From positions 1 through 10,292 of the forward strand of contig CADBRS010000011.1 of assembly GCA_902797125.1 (NCBI GenBank): a stretch of DNA of 10,292 nt, given 5' to 3'. This DNA is from an uncultured Ruminococcus sp. (lineage in GTDB: Bacteria > Bacillota > Clostridia > Oscillospirales > CAG-272). Numbering within the stretch: the stretch's first letter is position 1; the number at the start of each line of letters is the position of its first letter. The position numbers and the translations under genes were made by a program. Shown here in pieces: positions 6,525 to 10,292 of the stretch. The notes beneath the pieces were generated by a model. The model saw only the letters and a program-made list of their open reading frames with translations. It was not told the DNA's origin and made no database searches.

Positions 6525-8498
6525 TCATTTCACCAGTGGCACGCCAAGGATCTTGGCGTCCCTGACCAGCATCTGCTTGATCTTTACCATCGGTTTACCG
6601 GGACACAGCGGATACATGCCCAGGCAAGCAAAGATGTACCATGCGGCCATTGTTCCGTTATCTTCGTCCCCGGGGAATCCGTCATCTTCTGCGCTGAAGT
6701 ATTCTTCGCAGGCTTTACGCAGCCAATAGGCGCATTTTTCTTCCTGGCCGAAATAAGCATAGATCCACGGGTAATGGAAGCTGGGTTGATTTGAAATGGC
6801 GAATTGACCCAGATCGCAGGCTGCCATTTCAGACATCTCATGGATTTCTTGTCCGTATCCGCCTACACGGTAAATGGGCGGTTCCGCGAAAAGTGCATCG
6901 ATTTTTTCCAGGAATTTGTCAACTCCGCCATACAGTTCGGCAAGCCCTTCAAAATCATGTTGTACAGCAAATGATGCCTGCCATGCGCTGCCTTCTGTAT
7001 ATTCGATGCCCCAGCGACACGGATCGAAATCCTCTGCCATCTTGCCTTCTGTGTCTCTTCCGCGCATAAACCCGGTCTCTTTGTCAAAGAGATTCTTGTA
7101 GTTTTTGGATCTCTTCATGTATTCGTCGACAAGCGCCTTGGGCTTGTTCAGTTTCTTGGCGACCTGCGCAATACACCAGTCTCCATATGCGGCATCCAGG
7201 GTCAGATTGACGGATTCTTTATGCAAGTTGCGCGGCACATATCCGTATTTGAGGTATGCCAAGCAACCGTTTCTGCCGAACCGGGGCTCCGGTCCTTCGT
7301 TGTTGGCATGATTAATCATGCCTTTCAGTGCGTTCTCAAGGACTTCGTTCGAAACGATGTCATCATTTGCTGCCTCTGCGATCACTGCATCGATCAACGT
7401 GGAAGGCATGCAGCCGACTTCCCCTATAGACAGCCATCTGGGCAGCCATCCGCCTTCCAGATAATCGTTGACAAATCCTTCCAGCATCTCCGCAAACTCA
7501 TCTCTTGCAATGAGGGAGAACAGCGGATACACGGTTCTATAGGTATCCCAGAAACCGTTGTCTGTGTATCTCACGCCCGGCTTAGCCGTTCCGTCAAACG
7601 GGCAATAGTGAATTCTGTTCCCTTCCTTGTCCACTTCATACGCTTTGTGCGGGAACAGGAAAACTCTGTACATGCAGGAATAGAACGTTTCGAATTCTTC
7701 TTCTGTGTCTGTGGAAACTTCGATTCTGTGCAGATGTTCTTCCCAGACATCTTCTGCCTCGTCGCAAAGTGTGGCAAATGATTTGTTGCCGCAGTCCTGC
7801 TCGATGGCCAGAAGGGCCTGTTCTGCGCTGATATAGGAAATACCGATGCGGATTTCCGTCACTTTGCTAACCAGTTCAATGTGTGCCGCAGCCTGGGGTT
7901 TTCCGTTCTCGCCAACGAGTTTGACTTTCTTTGCATCAAGCCCGTCCGGGAACTTGACTGCAAAGTACATTTTGAAATCTTTGGCTTTGTCCATGGAATG
8001 TCCGTCTGTGCATCCCATGACGTAGTCTTTCCCGATTTCATAGGTGTAATTGCCGCGTACCGGGAACAAAGAAAAATATGTGGGCAGATCAGACTCTTTT
8101 GTGATTCGGACAGCTGCTCCGCGCTCTGTCGGGGTCAATTCAACCTTGCTGCGGGCTCTCAGAATGCGGACCATCAGGTAATCCGGTCTGAAAACGGATT
8201 CATCGATGCGGTATCCAGACCATGCAGCGGCCGGATTGTCATGCAGCGTGTCTGCCTGAACGGTCATGTTAAACGTGCCATAGTCGTTGATCCACGGGCT
8301 GGGCTGATGAGTCAGTCTGATCCCTTCCAAAAAAGGCTTGTCCGGATGGAAGAACCACCCGCTCTGCGGATCCTGGTTTTGAATACAAAAGCCGGCCATG
8401 GCAAAAGGCCTTTGCGTCAAAGCCAAAACATTTCCTGAAGAAAATCTTTGCACGGACTTAGTGCCCTGTTTGATATTTACGTAAGGGATTAAATTCAT
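6525..8498 (-). CDS. GH92 family alpha-mannosidase, short cytosolic form
   Basis: GH92 enzymes are calcium-dependent exo-acting alpha-mannosidases, mostly alpha-1,2. Hallmarks in this 657-residue protein: an N-terminal beta-sandwich to about 250, then an (alpha/alpha)6 domain with GFWDTYRTVYP at 315-325, GEVGCMPST at 359-367, EYTEGSAWQ at 499-507 (likely general acid Glu502), and FPGDEDNGTMAAWY at 608-621 (catalytic-base region, Asp611/Asp613). Where many family members read NEPSHH, this one reads NQPSFH (570-575), replacing a usually conserved Glu. The chain stops about 25 residues after MYPLCPG, without the C-terminal beta domain with NGK-type repeats found in the roughly 740-residue Bacteroides enzymes. 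It has no signal peptide, so it should act in the cytosol on imported oligosaccharides. A perfect AGGAGG lies 5 nt before the ATG. The next gene starts 9 bp on, so no lost 3' remnant exists. Confidence 0.9.
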   Translation of the reverse strand: MNLIPYVNIKQGTKSVQRFSSGNVLALTQRPFAMAGFCIQNQDPQSGWFFHPDKPFLEGIRLTHQPSPWINDYGTFNMTVQADTLHDNPAAAWSGYRIDESVFRPDYLMVRILRARSKVELTPTERGAAVRITKESDLPTYFSLFPVRGNYTYEIGKDYVMGCTDGHSMDKAKDFKMYFAVKFPDGLDAKKVKLVGENGKPQAAAHIELVSKVTEIRIGISYISAEQALLAIEQDCGNKSFATLCDEAEDVWEEHLHRIEVSTDTEEEFETFYSCMYRVFLFPHKAYEVDKEGNRIHYCPFDGTAKPGVRYTDNGFWDTYRTVYPLFSLIARDEFAEMLEGFVNDYLEGGWLPRWLSIGEVGCMPSTLIDAVIAEAANDDIVSNEVLENALKGMINHANNEGPEPRFGRNGCLAYLKYGYVPRNLHKESVNLTLDAAYGDWCIAQVAKKLNKPKALVDEYMKRSKNYKNLFDKETGFMRGRDTEGKMAEDFDPCRWGIEYTEGSAWQASFAVQHDFEGLAELYGGVDKFLEKIDALFAEPPIYRVGGYGQEIHEMSEMAACDLGQFAISNQPSFHYPWIYAYFGQEEKCAYWLRKACEEYFSAEDDGFPGDEDNGTMAAWYIFACLGMYPLCPGKPMVKIKQMLVRDAKILGVPLVK

Positions 8499-8571
8499 AA
8501 CGACCTCCTGTTGTGCCGACTTTTCTCGGCCAAATTTAATATCTTTTTTCTTGATTTGTTTTTTGTTTTAT
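8499..8571 (-). promoter_or_regulatory. AT-rich gap between GH36 and GH92 with hairpin and strong SD
   Basis: This 73-nt gap is very A-rich on the transcribed-sense strand. Near its end is a 5-bp inverted repeat, GCCGA and TCGGC, with a 6-nt loop, about 5 nt before the GH92 AGGAGG. No T-run follows, so it is not a terminator, and I see no convincing -35/-10 pair. It may be an mRNA-processing or translation-tuning element. Read-through from GH36 is likely. Confidence 0.4.
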
Positions 8572-10292
8572 TTATCGATCTGTTTGAATCGCAAGGAGAC
8601 AGATCGAATCACACATCTCCTCGATTTCAACAGGAACGCCCTTTCGAAGAGCGTCTCCCGTCATATCTCCGATCCACTGATCATTTGCGTAAACATGGTA
8701 TGTTCGACCGGCAAGTACCCCTTTGAATGTCAATCTAAATCCGGGGTTTTCGACCGGTCCGAGTGTGAATGCGGAGACCATTGATACATCTCCGCTTCTG
8801 GACGCTATTTCCAACGCGCCAAGTTCTCCGTCTTCACCCAGACAAACATCCGGGGTATGATGGAAAATCCGCGCCTGCGGCAGGATGTCCTTCACATAGG
8901 TTTTAAACATCTTGAGCATCGGTCTAATGTGCTTTTTGAATCCGTCCGGCAGCATCCTTTCGTCTCCCGGAATCAAAGGCGATCCATATCTGGCAACATT
9001 TAATTTGAAATAGTCCGTGCAGCCGGTTTCCGCCCCCATGCCGTTGATCAGTTTTACACAGTACTCAACCGGTATCATCATGGATATGCCGTTGATGATT
9101 CTGAAAGATTCCGGAGCATGATTGATGTCTGAGATCCATGTGTTAGACATGATGGTCGTCATACCGGCATCTGCTCGCATGCCCCCTCCGGCACAATTCT
9201 GGAAAACGACCTCTGGATATTTTGTTCTTAAGTTTTGGAACAGCTCATAGAGTCGATCGTAATACCGCCATGCCGCATTTTCGCGGATGCCCCCGTGCAT
9301 ACGGCAGGCTTCTGTCGCGTAGACGCCCGAATCTAATCTGAAATAGTCCAGCTGATACGTGTCAATCACATGACAAATCGCGTCATACGCCCACTTGTAT
9401 GTGTCGTCGTCCGTTAAATCCGCCATGAAAGCTTGTGCCCCGTCGGGAACGGGCTTGCCGTCGTAACCGACCAAATATTTCACAGTTCCCTTACGAAATG
9501 TCTCGGAAAAGAATCCGATTTTTTCGAAGTCCATCCAGAGTCCGAAGCGTTTGCCTTGTGCTCGACACCGGTTTCCAAATTCAACCAGAGACGTATCGTA
9601 GGTATCAACCGGTCTGTACCAGTCTCCACAATATGCCGGCCAGTCATCCAGGCTTTTCCCTTTGGGAATGTACCAGCCTGCATCTATGTAGATGATATCC
9701 GCGTCCAGTTCAAGGCCCGCCTCTATATTGTATTCGACTTCCGCCTGCCTATTGGTCATGGCGCTACATTCAACGAGCTGTGTCTTGGTCCACGATTCGC
9801 CGATTGCCCGGACGAAATCTATGTTCGCCTGGATCGCTTCATCAAAGGTGCCTTGCACGAAAGTTGCGATAACCCGAGGGGTTGTGGCAGATTCGCCTGG
9901 AAGAAGAACCCTGGCAGGGTCACGTCCTCCGAATCCCACTGAAAAAGAAAGTGTGCTTTGTCCGTATACTTCTTCCCCGCTGTGTTCGAATTCGATTCTG
10001 AAGCCGCCGGAAAAAGCCAGATTCAGGACGAAGAAATCCCCGTTTGATGGATCATGAGCCACCGCAAAAGGATGGCGATACCGTTCCGTGTAAGTCTGGT
10101 TGGCCAGAAGCAGACGGCCTTGCGGTAATTCTTCCCAGTGAAAATCGCCTTCTTTGCCCGGCGCGCCTCCAACCATTCGTCCAATTTGATATGGACCTTT
10201 GGAAAGAGACAACCCGTTTTGGAAACAAAGTCCTTTCAAAATCTGTACATTCGACAGAGCCAGCGGATTCATCCCTTCGTTCGTAAATTTCA
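8572..10292 (-). CDS. GH36-type alpha-galactosidase (melibiase-like), 5' end outside window
   Basis: Clan GH-D retaining glycosidase, predicted to release terminal alpha-galactose or a related alpha-sugar. The 572 visible residues show the end of the N-terminal beta domain (YRHPFAVAHD, then NLAFSGG), a TIM barrel starting near DIIYIDAGWY, and a C-terminal beta domain. Counting from the Met at 10272, the probable nucleophile is Asp314 in YFRLDSG and the acid/base is Asp382 in TWISDINH; between them is NCAGGGMRADAG. The nucleophile motif differs from the usual KWD of alpha-galactosidases, so substrate preference may differ. The ATG at 10272 is not a convincing start: GAAGGG abuts it with no spacer, and the open frame runs on to the window edge as part of the N-terminal domain (NEGMNPLALSNVQILKG). 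I expect roughly 100-150 more residues upstream. Location is unknown because the N-terminus is missing. The gene ends in TAA. Confidence 0.87.
   Translation of the reverse strand, partial: KFTNEGMNPLALSNVQILKGLCFQNGLSLSKGPYQIGRMVGGAPGKEGDFHWEELPQGRLLLANQTYTERYRHPFAVAHDPSNGDFFVLNLAFSGGFRIEFEHSGEEVYGQSTLSFSVGFGGRDPARVLLPGESATTPRVIATFVQGTFDEAIQANIDFVRAIGESWTKTQLVECSAMTNRQAEVEYNIEAGLELDADIIYIDAGWYIPKGKSLDDWPAYCGDWYRPVDTYDTSLVEFGNRCRAQGKRFGLWMDFEKIGFFSETFRKGTVKYLVGYDGKPVPDGAQAFMADLTDDDTYKWAYDAICHVIDTYQLDYFRLDSGVYATEACRMHGGIRENAAWRYYDRLYELFQNLRTKYPEVVFQNCAGGGMRADAGMTTIMSNTWISDINHAPESFRIINGISMMIPVEYCVKLINGMGAETGCTDYFKLNVARYGSPLIPGDERMLPDGFKKHIRPMLKMFKTYVKDILPQARIFHHTPDVCLGEDGELGALEIASRSGDVSMVSAFTLGPVENPGFRLTFKGVLAGRTYHVYANDQWIGDMTGDALRKGVPVEIEEMCDSICLLAIQTDR

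Noticed and set aside
7221..9942. Plus-strand open frames at 7221-7781 and 9433-9942
   Set aside because: Antisense to the GH92 and GH36 genes, with unlikely amino-acid make-up and no family resemblance.
10270..10272. ATG at 10272 as the GH36 start
   Set aside because: The SD-like GAAGGG abuts the ATG with no spacer, the frame stays open to the window edge, and the residues on both sides belong to the N-terminal beta domain. The gene begins outside the window.

Overview
All genes in this window lie on the minus strand, so transcription runs from high to low coordinates. In that order they are: a GH36-type alpha-galactosidase (5' end outside the window), a GH92-type alpha-mannosidase, a VOC/glyoxalase protein, threonine dehydratase (ilvA type with one ACT domain), RidA, ThrH, a seven-segment membrane protein, a terminator, and then pyruvate:ferredoxin oxidoreductase (nifJ) with its own promoter. 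The nifJ gene runs off the low-coordinate end. No tRNA, rRNA, CRISPR array, insertion sequence or phage feature was seen.

The organism is probably an anaerobic, carbohydrate-using bacterium, most likely Bacillota (clostridial type); a spirochaete or similar cannot be excluded. The reasons are the ferredoxin-linked PFOR, strong GAGG/AGGAGG ribosome binding sites before most genes, a sigma70/SigA-like promoter (TTGACT, 18 bp, TATAAT), and glycosidases without signal peptides. Six of the seven complete or 3'-complete genes end in TGA, so UGA is a normal stop here.

The six genes between about 8.5 and 3.2 kb are packed with gaps of 6-12 bp or a 4-bp overlap and look like one transcript. A 73-bp AT-rich gap with a strong SD separates GH36 from GH92, with no terminator in it, so GH36 may belong to the same operon. 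The two glycosidases would trim alpha-galactose and alpha-mannose from oligosaccharides in the cytosol. IlvA converts threonine/serine to reactive enamines, RidA hydrolyses these to 2-oxobutyrate/pyruvate, and ThrH acts on phosphoserine/homoserine. PFOR, next door, can oxidise such 2-oxoacids to acyl-CoA. The neighbourhood therefore links sugar and hydroxy-amino-acid breakdown to pyruvate oxidation (inference).

The most notable oddity is a single in-frame TGA at codon 224 of nifJ. The reading frame on both sides is intact and well conserved. It could be a sequence error, a real nonsense mutation (one base from GGA, Gly) or a recoded codon. No convincing SECIS hairpin was found by eye.
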